DNA of 64,000 bases from Erythrophleum ivorense (taxonomy: Eukaryota; Streptophyta; Magnoliopsida; Fabales; Fabaceae), in the NCBI GenBank assembly GCA_026724425.1, contig JAIUCV010000076.1, positions 3,557,501-3,621,500 on the forward strand. Direction: 5' to 3'. The stretch's first letter is position 1. Each line of letters begins with the position of its first letter. Positions 53,701 through 63,106 of the stretch are shown here, piece after piece. A program made the translations under genes and the position numbers. The notes beneath the pieces were generated by a model. That model saw nothing but the letters and a program-made list of their open reading frames with translations, did not search any database and was not told the DNA's origin.

Positions 53701-56570
53701 ATGAGTCTAAGCCATCAATTGAGCATCAGAGAAGACTGAATCCAAATCTGCAAGAGGTTGTCAAGAAAGAGATTTTGAAACTCCTGAAGGCTGGGATAAT
53801 CTATCCCATTTCAGACAGTAATTGGGTCAGTCCAGTGCATGTAGTTCCTAAGAAAGGAGGAGTTACAGTGGTGAAGAATGAGAAGAATGAGCTGATTCCT
53901 ACACGGACTATAACTGGGCACAGGATGTGTATTGACTACAGGAAGTTGAATGCTGCAACAAGGAAAGATCACTTCCCCCTACCCTTTATTGATCAAATGC
54001 TGGAGAGGTTAGCAAACCACCCCTACTATTGCTTCCTCGATGGATACTCTGGTTTCTTCCAGATTCCTATTCATCCAGATGATCAGGAGAAGACGACTTT
54101 CACTTGTCCCTATGGCACTTTTGCATATCGCAGAATGCCTTTTGGTCTTTGCAATGCTCCTGCAACTTTTCAGAGATGCATGATGTCTATCTTCACAGAC
54201 ATGATTGAAGAGTATATGGAGGTCTTTATGGATGACTTTTCTGTTTATGGGTCTTCCTTTAAAGATTGTCTAGACAATCTGTGCAAAGTGCTTGCTAGAT
54301 GTGAAGAGAAGCACTTGGTTCTTAATTGGGAGAAATGCCATTTTATGGTTAGAGATGGCATTGTACTTGGGCACAGAGTTTCAGAGGCTGGTATCGAGGT
54401 TGATCGAGCGAAGATTGAGGTGATGACGAGTTTGCAGCCACCTGATTCAGTGAAGTCTGTGAGAAGTTTTCTGGGACATGCTGGGTTTTACAGAAGATTC
54501 ATCAAGGATTTCAGCCAGATTGCACGACCACTAACTGCTTTGCTTTGTAAGGAAGTGAAATTTGAGTTTACTAAGGATTGTCTTTCTGCCTTTAATCAGA
54601 TCAAGCAAGCATTAGTGAGTGCTCCAATTGTGCAACCTCCAGACTGGGAATTACCTTTTGAGGTGATGTGTGATGCCAGTGATTTTGCAGTTGGAGCTGT
54701 TTTGGGTCAGAAGAAGGACAAGAAACTTCATGCTATCTATTATGCTAGCAGAACACTCGATGATGCGCAAAGGAACTATGCAACTACTGAAAAGGAGTTG
54801 TTGGCTGTAGTGTTTGCATTTGAGAAGTTTCGTCCTTACTTGATTGGTTCGAAGGTGATTGTGCACACAGATCATTCTGCTCTTAAGTATTTGATGCAGA
54901 AAAAGGATGCTAAACCAAGGTTGCTCAGGTGGATTCTCCTTCTTCAAGAGTTTGACATTGAGGTCAAAGATAAAAAGGGAGTGGAAAACGGTGTTGCTGA
55001 TCATCTATCACGCATCAGGATTGATGGGGAAGTCCCAATTGATGATTCTTTGCCTGAAGAACACATTAACTTCCTGGAAACTGGTTTTCAAGCTGATTCT
55101 CGCAACAGACCTGGAGCGTCGATCGGCACCACTACAATGTCGATCGACACCGTTTCCAAGTGTCGACCGACACCATTCCCCTGTGTCGATCGACACCTTC
55201 TGCAGGCCGAGCCAGTTTGTTTTAAAATTGCAGACATCCTCACAGAAGCTATGATTTGTGCTGTCGAGACTACAGAACGACCCTGGTATGCTGATATTGT
55301 GAATTATCTTGCTGCAGAAGCTGAGCCAGACAATTTTAAAGGTTATACCAAGAAGAGATTTTTGAGGGAGTTGAGGAGATATTATTGGGATGAGCCTTAC
55401 TTGTACAAGCATTGTTCAGATGGTATTTACAGGAGATGTATTGCAGAATCTGAGGTTCAGGATGTGTTATTTCACTGCCATAGTTCTGATTATGCTGGAC
55501 ACTTTGCTGTTTTCAAGACAATATCTAAGGTTCTTCAAGCAGGCTATTGGTGGCCTACTATGTTTAAGGATGCTCAAACCTTTATCACTCAATGTGATGC
55601 CTGTCAGAGGAGGGGGAAGATAAGCAAGAGACATGAGATGCCACAAAACTTCATCCTTGAAGTGGAAGTTTTTGATTGCTGGGGCATAGACTTTATGGGC
55701 CCTTTCCCTTCATCTCATGGAAACAAATATATATTGGTTGCTGTAGACTATGTGTCTAAGTGGGTTGAAGCAATTGCTAGCACGACCAATACCTCTGCTG
55801 TGGTGCTTAAGCTGTTTAACACCATTATTTTCCCTCGATTTGGAGTGCCCAGAATTGTTATTAGTGATGGTGGTTCTCACTTTATTAACAAGGTGTTTGA
55901 GAAGCTATTGAAGAAGCACGGTGTCCAGCATAGAGTGGCTACTCCTTATCATCCTCAGACTAGTGGACAAGTTGAGGTCTCTAACAGACAAATCAAGGAG
56001 ATCCTGGAGAAGACTGGAAAGACAAGGAAAGATTGGTCTACCAAGCTGGATGATGCACTCTGGGCTTACAGGACAGCTTTCAAGACACCACTTGGGACTA
56101 CACCATTTCATTTGCTTTATGGGAAAGCATGTCATCTTCCAGTGGAGATTGAACACAAAGGAGCATGGGCTGTTAAAATGATGAACTTTGACATCAAATC
56201 AGCCGCAGAGAGGCGTTTGATTCAGTTGAATGAATTGGATGAGATAAGATATCATGCCTATGAAAATTCTAAGCTGTACAAGGAGAGAACAAAGGCATAT
56301 CATGATAAGAAGATCCTCTCCAGAAACTTTGAACCCAATGATCAGGTACTTCTGTATAACTCTCGTTTGCATTTGTTTCCTGGTAAATTGCGTTCTCGTT
56401 GGTCAGGTCCTTTCACAATCAAGGAGGTTAGACCATATGGTGCTGTTGTCCTGGTGAATTCTGAAGGCAAGGAGTTCACAGTGAATGGACAAAGGGTGAA
56501 ACACTATTGGGCGAAAGCCGAGATTCCAGCAGGGCAGATTTTGCCTCTGGATGATGCACTCACTCTCTGA
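50715..56570 (+). CDS. element D Gag-Pol polyprotein (1951 aa)
   Basis: Starts MPNRKTRSN after a pyrimidine-AG run. The Gag capsid spans about residues 115-330 ([25 protein letters not shown]). A Gly/Ser/Gln-rich segment follows to about 440. The protease motif is [11 protein letters not shown] near residue 722 (D-L-G instead of D-S-G, a variant I recall in Athila-type proteases). RT lies at about 1000-1200, with FMDDFSVYG near 1171. RNase H has [15 protein letters not shown] near 1317. The integrase zinc finger (H...H...CDAC) is at about 1583-1632, and the catalytic core has WGIDFMG, ISDGG and the final Glu near 1752. Two short linkers, residues 549-599 and 1467-1494, are built from palindromic DNA repeats and sit between Gag and protease and between RNase H and integrase. 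No stops, so the enzymes may be active. Confidence 0.95.
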   Translation: MPNRKTRSNRDKELVNLSNQELAHLERTNRKGKKPVEMNGPLILVRHDDGTLFDSEGNKRNAQGQKLDDDGNVIVEAPPVQPALNVAAHNQAVPNRTLGDHNRPDLFYANRSAIRPPSFQRNDFELKPAFYTLVGQHLFHGLPHEHPMDHIERFEDLANSIKANGVTSDYLFCKLFPYSLSGDAAYWLKQLQPGSLTNWEDTKKAFLNNFYDDARSEELRNSISQFSQGPTEAFKAAWVRFRSYQRDCPHHGFTEVQLLGIFFRGIDWRYQMALDAASNGNFNTRYPDQAYQLIENLASSNSTKNADFERKKLGGNLDGSQIAEVKAKLDSMHSLLVGKKSVQFAAEVESFEPVEESEEEDVNYINGAGFQGQRFGNQQGNRGYNGSGQKSSFAGNQSSSGFTKTQFQKPSTSSSFTRNYGSSSYQSPPAQTADDVKSMFEQLLEGQQKITVDFNGKMDAMYQDLSGKFESLSTHVKKLDTQVAQTADSVRRQEGFLPGRTDTNPKHQCNAITLRSGKELHPVLKQGLNSEQIEELQDFEEENFASAEPVSIDTTGCRSTPEAETTYDGRLSTTPVDTNQADSTQTTSVDRHHQGVGRHRSQTPATRAKVADKVEERVYKPKIPFPKPPKKSKQELEDAKCKAIMDKLVIEIPLIDAIRLTPVIRRYVKQMVTKNLSLEQGVMMISEQVSAVIQNRIPEKLADPGSFVLDCTIFSDRFKRCLCDLGSSVNLMPHSVALHLGMTDFKPTKISLILADRSIRIPEGVIEDVPIKVGDCMIPTDFVVLEYGEEPKDPLILGRPFLATAGAIIDVRKGSIALNVGDLVMNFDMDKLIKRPMIDGQTFYVDTLTTFAEEVFQEMHPADPLERALTTSANQAAFMDDITAGYVKMLDTCEHVMGLIATEELVVTPAKAAMLGDWSEANAPKLDLKPHPAGLRYAFLGPNSTYPVIVNATLNNAELTLLLSKLRTFRKALGYSLDDIAGISPDLCMHRIHLEDESKPSIEHQRRLNPNLQEVVKKEILKLLKAGIIYPISDSNWVSPVHVVPKKGGVTVVKNEKNELIPTRTITGHRMCIDYRKLNAATRKDHFPLPFIDQMLERLANHPYYCFLDGYSGFFQIPIHPDDQEKTTFTCPYGTFAYRRMPFGLCNAPATFQRCMMSIFTDMIEEYMEVFMDDFSVYGSSFKDCLDNLCKVLARCEEKHLVLNWEKCHFMVRDGIVLGHRVSEAGIEVDRAKIEVMTSLQPPDSVKSVRSFLGHAGFYRRFIKDFSQIARPLTALLCKEVKFEFTKDCLSAFNQIKQALVSAPIVQPPDWELPFEVMCDASDFAVGAVLGQKKDKKLHAIYYASRTLDDAQRNYATTEKELLAVVFAFEKFRPYLIGSKVIVHTDHSALKYLMQKKDAKPRLLRWILLLQEFDIEVKDKKGVENGVADHLSRIRIDGEVPIDDSLPEEHINFLETGFQADSRNRPGASIGTTTMSIDTVSKCRPTPFPCVDRHLLQAEPVCFKIADILTEAMICAVETTERPWYADIVNYLAAEAEPDNFKGYTKKRFLRELRRYYWDEPYLYKHCSDGIYRRCIAESEVQDVLFHCHSSDYAGHFAVFKTISKVLQAGYWWPTMFKDAQTFITQCDACQRRGKISKRHEMPQNFILEVEVFDCWGIDFMGPFPSSHGNKYILVAVDYVSKWVEAIASTTNTSAVVLKLFNTIIFPRFGVPRIVISDGGSHFINKVFEKLLKKHGVQHRVATPYHPQTSGQVEVSNRQIKEILEKTGKTRKDWSTKLDDALWAYRTAFKTPLGTTPFHLLYGKACHLPVEIEHKGAWAVKMMNFDIKSAAERRLIQLNELDEIRYHAYENSKLYKERTKAYHDKKILSRNFEPNDQVLLYNSRLHLFPGKLRSRWSGPFTIKEVRPYGAVVLVNSEGKEFTVNGQRVKHYWAKAEIPAGQILPLDDALTL
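52361..52512 (+). repeat. palindrome cluster inside element D coding region (Gag-protease linker)
   Basis: Units at 52361-52376, 52381-52396, 52476-52491 and 52497-52512, plus half-sites between. The reading frame stays open through them ([22 protein letters not shown]). Confidence 0.92.
55115..55197 (+). repeat. palindrome cluster inside element D coding region (RNase H-integrase linker)
   Basis: Units at 55115-55130 (degenerate), 55136-55151, 55159-55174 and 55182-55197, in frame ([14 protein letters not shown]). Confidence 0.92.
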
Positions 56571-56582
56571 TCGCCCCAAACA

Positions 56583-56628
56583 GTCAAGCTAATGACTGAA
56601 AACAAGCGCTAAGTGGGAGGCAACCCAC
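56583..56628 (+). promoter_or_regulatory. conserved post-ORF motif in element D
   Basis: GTCAAGCTA, 13 nt, AGCGCT, 3 nt, TGGGAGGCAACCCA, starting 12 nt after the gag-pol stop (TGA 56568-56570). Confidence 0.8.
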
Positions 56629-56694
56629 TTGTAGGTGAAATTCCTTTGTGATTTTCGTTTTCTTTTTACTAACTTTTAGTTTTGTTTATTTTTG

Positions 56695-56724
<30 letters not shown>
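56695..56724 (+). repeat. poly-A run
   Basis: Thirty A in a row between the post-ORF motif and a further palindrome block. Confidence 0.85.
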
Positions 56725-56726
<2 letters not shown>

Positions 56727-56748
56727 AAAACCAGGGTCGCCACAAGCC

Positions 56749-56860
56749 AGTGTCGATCGACACCAGTTACGAGACGGACTAAAATCGAGCAGGACTCGAC
56801 ACAAGAGTCGACACATACATCTGGTGTCTACCGACACCACTTACGGTGTCACTCGACACC
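56749..56860 (+). repeat. palindrome cluster downstream of gag-pol in element D
   Basis: Units at 56749-56764, 56823-56838 and 56845-56860, the last two with one changed base each, plus partial sites around 56790-56812. Confidence 0.85.
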
Positions 56861-57449
56861 GTCCAAATCAAAACACGGTCGTTTTGCCCACGCGAGGTAA
56901 GTCTTTTAATTCCTCTCTTCTCCGCGCCCACTTCGTTCTTCACGACCCACACCCTCCGAAAATTCGCCCCATCTTTTATCTCTTTCGATTCTTGACCGAT
57001 TTGCGTGATTTAAGAGCCTAATCTGCTCGGATTTTTATCCTCTATCTCTCTATATCACTCATTCGTTCGATCTGCAAGGTATGTGCTCTCAAATTCCAAT
57101 TTTCGATTTCGGCCCTATGGTTTGTAAACTCGAAATTTACCTCTTTTCTCTTGATTTTAAGCTTGAGTATTGCCTATTTAGGTTGTTTTAGAGGAATTGC
57201 GACATACCCATGTGCTATTCATTGTTCAATTTCGCCACAATTGAGAATTTGGAATGTTGGTGCCTAGAGTTGCGAAAATTGTTGATTGGAACCGGTTTAG
57301 GAGTTTCTTGGGATTGATTGCTGCGGTTTTTGTTGTTTTCAAGCATAATATTGAAGTTCAACTCATACATTTTTGATTGTAGAACTTTTGATTTTGAACT
57401 GATTTTTCCAAAATTTGCTTGTTTGGTCTTTGGTTGTCTTTGATTACAG
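56861..57449 (+). promoter_or_regulatory. leader with probable splice sites upstream of element D second ORF
   Basis: A CT-rich stretch (56910-57075), like a plant 5' UTR, ends in CAAG|GTATGT (GT at 57079). TTACAG ends at 57449 directly before ATG at 57450. An earlier donor-like GAG|GTAAGT has its GT at 56897. The second ORF may be expressed from a spliced RNA or from its own promoter. Confidence 0.5.
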
Positions 57450-58871
57450 ATGCCTCCAAAGCAACCAGCACACCGCAGTAAGAAACGCCAACACTCACCA
57501 TCTTCTTCTTCTCCTGATTCTCCACCGCCAATCACGACAGCCCCTTGACCTCGACGAGAAGGGGTAAAGATCCGAACATTCAAGGTGTGGAATGAACCTG
57601 AAGCAAAGGTGGCACTGAGCCCAGAATGCCTTCACCGGAACATCTCAGAGACTTGGGATGATTACGACACTCTATTCTACAATGCCTGGTTGAATATCCA
57701 AATAGAAGCCACTCGATTCGCTGACCCGGTTATTCTGAGGAGGATGGGCATTCTAGATGATGTAACTCAGATGCTACAGAGGATTGGTTTGGGTACCATG
57801 TGTACCAAGCGCTACAACACCTATCCCGACTTGGTGTGTCAATTCCTCTCCACCGTTAGTGTCTACTACACCTCCCCCGTGAAGAGGGCTAGCGAAGGCA
57901 CCCTGACTTTCATGCTGCAGGGAACGAGATACAGGCTGTCTATACATGATCTCTGCGGCATCTATGGCTTCGAGAAGACTTGCTTTAGTCCTTCTTTGCC
58001 GACTGAGTTCACTGACCAGAAGAGAGTTTGGTCTTCCTTTGGGACCGGACAATATGATAGCAAGACGGCTACTCAGACCGACATCAGACACCCGGTGGTA
58101 CGGTATGTAGCCAGACTTCTTGCTAACACACTTTTATGCAAATCCGAGCCAGGCAAGATGCGTGTTCGTGAGCTCATGCTTTTGAGCTATGGGATTGAGC
58201 ATCTATATGAGGACGGACAGCCAGACTTACAGCGGATTGAGCGAGTTGACTTTGGTGGGCTTTTCGCAGAACACTTAGTCTCTCTAAAGACTAAGCCATT
58301 CTCAGGTACTAAGAAGAAACCAGAGACGGTGGGAAGTCTCCTTACTCCCATCTTTCAGTACTTTGGTATCCCTTTGGCCCACCTCCACTCCATCTCTCCT
58401 AAATCACTTATGGATGAAGCATATCTGCAAAATGCTAAGTGGATGAAGAAGGATTTGCTTTGGTGTTACCGCGATCCTTCAGGCGATTGCATGGTCCAGC
58501 TGCCCAATACCGACCTCACTACCATCACAGAGACACTTACCAGCCTCCACTTCCTCCCTGCGCCTCCTGTTCGTCTCGCTGCCCTACCAGCTCGCGCTGC
58601 TACAGGCTCGACTCGTCGCGCACGTCGTTCTGCTCCCGACGTTCCTTCATCCTCTTACTCTGCTTCCCCTGCACTTGGTCTCCCACCTACTCCAGCTGTT
58701 CCCATGGAGCAGGCTGCTTTTCAGAGTTATGTGATAGAGAGCTTTCAGGCCATCTGGAGTGCGATCGCTACTTTGTCTCGCTGTGGCTGTGTTCGTCCAT
58801 CTGCCACCACTGACGGTACTGCACCTGCTGCTGATGCTGTCGACGACGATGTCGATGACGATGAGGCTTAG
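57450..58871 (+). CDS. element D second ORF (Athila ORF-like, env position)
   Basis: A frame opens at ATG 57450 (MPPKQPAHRSKKRQH), meets TGA at 57546-57548, then is open to 58871. Starting after the stop, the ATG at 57585 gives 428 residues. The body has conserved-looking segments (LHRNISETWDDYDTLFYNAW, RRMGILDDV, LHSISPKSLMDEAYLQNAKW), which I relate to the ATHILA ORF1-type proteins of plant retrotransposons. Its function is unknown. No signal peptide or membrane helix is evident, so an envelope role is not supported. The C-terminus is acidic (DDDVDDDEA). The TGA may be a CGA mutation or a real regulator of length. Confidence 0.65.
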
Positions 58872-60287
58872 CCCTTGTCCCTGGTTTATCTATCCTTTTT
58901 CTTTTGCATTTTGACATTTCTTTTTATTTTTCTTCTAACTTTGAGTCATTTTGTCAGTTCCCTTTGATTTGGATTTGGAACTTGTGTTAAACTATGCTTC
59001 TATGCTATCTATTGTTGTTTCTGAATGGTGTTTGAGTGCTTTTACAGGTTCATTGATGAGAAAACGTGTAGACATATGTTTCTACAAATTTTCTGGACTT
59101 CATTCACATTCAACAACTCACTGTCGTCCTCTGTGACTGGTGTCGATCGACACCAGCCTGGTGTCGGTCGACACCAGCCCGCCAGACAGGTAAGACGTTC
59201 TCTTTTTCAGTTTAACTCAATTCCACTTCTTTCTTTTTGCTTCCTTCGGCTGAATACCACTGGGGACAGTGTTGTTTAAGTCTGGGGGAGGTAGTTGCTG
59301 ACATTGTTTTTGTTTTTGAGGGTTCTAAAAAAAAAAAAAAAAAAAGTTTTTCAAAATGTTTTATTGAGTCAAAATCAGTCAGGAAATTGGGACCTTCTCT
59401 TGGAGCTTACCTTATCAACCAATGTTCTTGCAATCACAAGGGGCGGACATCAGCAGAGGACTTAGCCGAACAGAATGGCTCTAGCGGACCGATTGCTGGA
59501 TCACAACCGTATCTCTAAGGTACTCAACTCTCTAAAGTTTAACTCCTCGCATTAACCTGACTTTTAAATTTCTTAGCAAGGGGTTTGGTATACATGAGTA
59601 TGATTTCTCTTTCAGTCCAGTCAAGACAGGCTTATGCATTTACATCATGTTTATCTATGGCTTTACATTTAGTTATATACTCTCTCTTTTCTTAAACCCA
59701 AAGGGAAGTCTAACGACACCCTCGGGAAAACGAAGTGGATGAAGGTCAGTCCAACTGGTCTTCTGACTCCATGGAAACCCGCCGGATGAAAGTAATAAAA
59801 AGGACCGGGAATTGGTGGCTCCAACCATCACTACTCGCGCTCTAAATAAAAACTGATTCCAAATCATAAGGGAAAGAAAGAGAGAAAGAAAAGAAAAGAA
59901 AAAAAAAAAAAAAAAATGAAAAACAACAAAAAAATGCATTCATATTTTAGTTCTAGAAGTTTGTCTTGATTGTACTTGGAAGGGTAAAAATCAGAATGCT
60001 ATTTGATCGATAACCCCTTGTTGAGAACTCACGCTTTTAATTTTTAAGGAGTTGGCTTTAGAGTTTTGAGTATTCTGAAAAGATTTAGTGTTGGGTTTGG
60101 TTTGAATTGCAAGTTAGTGTCCACTATGTGAAACTGGTCTAATGTTGGTTATGTTCTGAGTGAGAGCAGGTGCAGAGGTTGGTACAAGTTCTAAAGAGTA
60201 AGTGAGTTTCCGCTTTTCAAACCTCTTTCTCAAATGTCTTAGATTCGATTTACATGAGGACATGCAAAGATCTAAGTCTGGGGGAGT
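58872..60287 (+). other. element D 3' non-coding region with two polypurine tracts and palindromes
   Basis: Contains palindromes at 59139-59154 and 59160-59175, an internal PPT-like AAGTCTGGGGGAGG at 59278-59291, and A-rich runs at 59327-59345 and 59898-59917. A GGACCGGGAATTGGTGGC segment at 59801-59842 is related to the repeats of B and G. The true PPT (AAGTCTGGGGGAGT, 60274-60287) lies directly before the LTR. Confidence 0.75.
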
Positions 60288-61491
60288 TGATATATCATGG
60301 TTTTTATGGGTTTTTGCCATGATATAAGTCTTGTATATAGAGTCTTTTTAGTGTTTTTGGAGTCTTTTCTACTAATTACAGGTCTTAGGCACATTTGGAG
60401 CTGAATTGGAGATAATGGAACATTTTGGATACATTTTGGAGACTTATGCTGATTTATTGAAGTTACTATCGATCCTGGACGTTGGTGTCGATCGACACCA
60501 ATACTGGTGTCGGTCGACACCGGTATCTGCCAAAGGTGCTGCGCGAGTTTTATGAAGATTTGGAGAATTGCACTTTGGCCCAGAAGTTTCCATTATTTAC
60601 AAGAAGGCCCAAGTCGTGTTTTTAGGTTTATAAGCCATTGTTTAGGCTTTTTCTATTTTATATATCTTATTTTCATTGAGACTAGAGAGATTTTGTTCCA
60701 GAGCTTTTGGGGAGATTATTCTGCAACTCTGTTCGTCTGAGAGAAGAATCTGAACCCCTGTTATTTCTACTTATCTCTTTAATGCAATTTATTCAGTTTA
60801 TGATGTTGTTCTCAATAGCCATGTCTGAGTAATCTGCTAGTTAGGTTTTGGGTTTTTCAAAGGTTGAAGATGGATTGTTAGAATTAGAATACTGTTAGGA
60901 TAATCATATAGTTCTTCATCTAGATTGTGCTTAATCATTGATTTCTAGAATTGATCACCTGGAATTCATACTTAGGATAATTGATAGATGCGAAAGTATT
61001 ATTAGTTTCCCGACATATCTTAGATGAGCAAAATACCTATCTGCAAAGGAATTTGGTTTAGGGATTTTGTGAACAATTGAACCTGGAATTAGTGCTTGTC
61101 TAGTTTATTGAATTTGCAAAGAAATTTGGAATTCTAGGATTTAGACATAGACAATCTCCGCAGCGAAAGCTGGTTGATTTTACATTAGTGTTCATGTTCG
61201 AGAACGGTGCTTAAATAATATCCTGATAGTTTTTACTCTACAATTTCGGATTCAACCTGAGAAATTCCCAAGGCCTAGCGTTTGTCTCTCTTGAATTTAA
61301 TCTCATCAAACAATCATCTGCTGCTTTTTGGTTACTTAATTTGCATTACATTTACACTATTTCTCTTAGCAATATTTGAATCTAGGAATTTACTGTGCGA
61401 CAACTTGACGTTTGGATTCGATAACCCTATACACTACACATTGATTGCTGTACACTTGCAGTAGATTAATAGGGAAAACTTAGACCTATCA
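60288..61491 (+). repeat. 3' LTR of element D
   Basis: 1204 bp, matching 49381-50584 with three substitutions seen. Palindromes at 60484-60499 and 60506-60521. Confidence 0.93.
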
Positions 61492-61496
61492 CCCGC

Positions 61497-61580
61497 AGCT
61501 CGGCCACCACGGCCAACTGCTCTGCCCCCACGGGGTCTACCGCACCCTCTCGCACCACTACCTCTAGCACCCACGTCCAT
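61497..61580 (-). pseudogene. element F gag, N-terminal 28 codons
   Basis: Starts MDVGARGSGARG at 61580-61578, then a Gly/Arg-rich stretch like element A's gag, cut by element D at the cccgc TSD (61492-61496). Confidence 0.8.
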
Positions 61581-61771
61581 CTTGCTGTACTACCAAAGCA
61601 CATAAGATGAGCAACTAGACTAACACAAACAGAACCGCAAACATAACTCACCACGGAATCTCTCGAAGGCCGAAGGGGATAATACTAAGACGAACAACTG
61701 ACTAAACCACAATTAATCAATTAACACATAGTCTCAGTTCAACCCAATTTAGCAGTCCTAAAAACGTCTAG

Positions 61772-61783
61772 GCTCTGATACCA
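61772..61783 (-). other. primer-binding site of element F (initiator tRNA-Met)
   Basis: Minus strand TGGTATCAGAGC, the exact canonical sequence, 3 nt from the 5' LTR end (61787). Confidence 0.92.
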
Positions 61784-61786
61784 AAA

Positions 61787-63106
61787 TGAAACAACCAGCT
61801 TTTTTTTTTTGTTTTTTTAACTCAATACACAGCGGAAGTCTTTAAATAAATAATCAAATAATCAATTCAGTTCAAAAACAATTAACTCAATATCAATAAC
61901 CAAATAAGTAACCAATTCCACAGATAATTCCAGAAACATAATTAAACTCTAGCAACCTAAACACCAGGTTTGCTACCAACTTAAACAATAATCAATAAAC
62001 AATAAACCAATATTCCTATCATCCCCCTCTCCAGCCTCGATCCCGCGGTCACACACTCTTGTTACCTGCATCACATTAGAAAAGAGATGCATGAGTATTT
62101 AAGAAATACTCAGTGAGACGGTCATCCCGTCTACAGGCCAATTACGCCAACCACTTGACAATACAGCAATCACCATGAACAATAAACAACAACAGCACAA
62201 TAAAACACGACAAACTCAAAACAGAACAATGGTGTCGACCGACACCCCCACGGCGTCGTTCGACACTCCCAGCTAGGTGTTGATCGACACATCCAGAGGG
62301 TGTCGTTCGACACTAGCGAAAATCGGTGTCGACCGACACCTAAAAGGTGTCGCTCGACACACGCCCGACAGCTCGAAACTCAGAACGATAAACAGTGCGA
62401 CACAAGCCTATAAACACCAAATCAATGGGATTCAACCCCCATAATCGATCAATCACTCAAATAACTCAAGAACAACTCAAAGACAACTCAAACTATCAAT
62501 CAACACAACAATCTCCAGTGATTCACGGACCTACGGTCACGCACTCACCTTAGAACGGATTGAACAAGGAAGAACAAGAGAGGAGATGAAGAACACAAAC
62601 AATCCTCTCCAAATCAAGCCAAAAACTCCTAGAATCTCCCAAAATCGCCTCCCTTTGCCTCTGCCTCGAAAAGTGAGCCTCAAACGCGGCTACAGTGTTT
62701 TTAATCGCGAGAATAGGGTTTCCTTCACCTAAACCGGACAAAGCCAGCCGACTTGAATCGAACCGGTCGATTTTCCAATAACCGGTGTCGAGCGTTGTGT
62801 CGGTCGACACCACTCGACCAAACCATCAAAACCGAACAACAATCGATTTAAACCGGAAATCGATTTCACAAACCGGTGTCGATCGACACCCCTACTAGTG
62901 TCGCTCGACACCAACTGACCAGAAGCCTTTTTACACATTTTTCTACACGATGCTTGAACCATTAGACCGATTGCAAAACAATCAAACAAGAACATGCACA
63001 GCCAATCCGAGATTCACACCTTATAGAGCATATGCAAACACACCCGGTCACTTGGTGTCGTCCGACACCACTCCCAAAACAGCATTTCAGGTTTACGGTT
63101 GTTTCA
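61787..63106 (-). repeat. 5' LTR of element F
   Basis: On the minus strand TGAAACAACCGTAAACC ... GGTTGTTTCA, 1320 bp, related to the element A LTR (TGTAACATCCGTAAACC). Palindromes are at 62231, 62253, 62276, 62299 and 62325 onward, and at 62796, 62875, 62897 and 63054. Its leader-like part near 62545 reads CTAAGGTGAGTGCGTGACCG on the minus strand, a donor-like site also present in A's LTRs. Confidence 0.85.

Larger units (their letters stand above)
49381..61491 (+). mobile_element. element D: complete, very young Athila-like retrotransposon, 12.1 kb
   Basis: TSD cccgc (49376-49380 and 61492-61496). The LTRs are both 1204 bp with three differences that I can see. tRNA-Asp-like PBS, an uninterrupted 1951-codon gag-pol, a second ORF in the env position, and a PPT. 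It is the only element here with a full enzyme set, so it is probably autonomous. It inserted in element F's gag. Confidence 0.94.
47283..63106 (-). mobile_element. element F: truncated chromovirus (minus strand) hosting element D
   Basis: TSD atatc at 47278-47282 and 63107-63111. The 5' LTR is on the right (61787-63106). The left LTR copy is shortened (47283 to about 48030) and joins directly to gag, so protease, RT, integrase and part of the 3' LTR are deleted. PBS and gag resemble element A. Element D (49381-61491) sits in its gag. Confidence 0.85.

Noticed and set aside
57450..58871. Retroviral-type envelope gene in element D
   Set aside because: It is in the env position but has no visible signal peptide or membrane helix, so I describe it only as an Athila-type second ORF.
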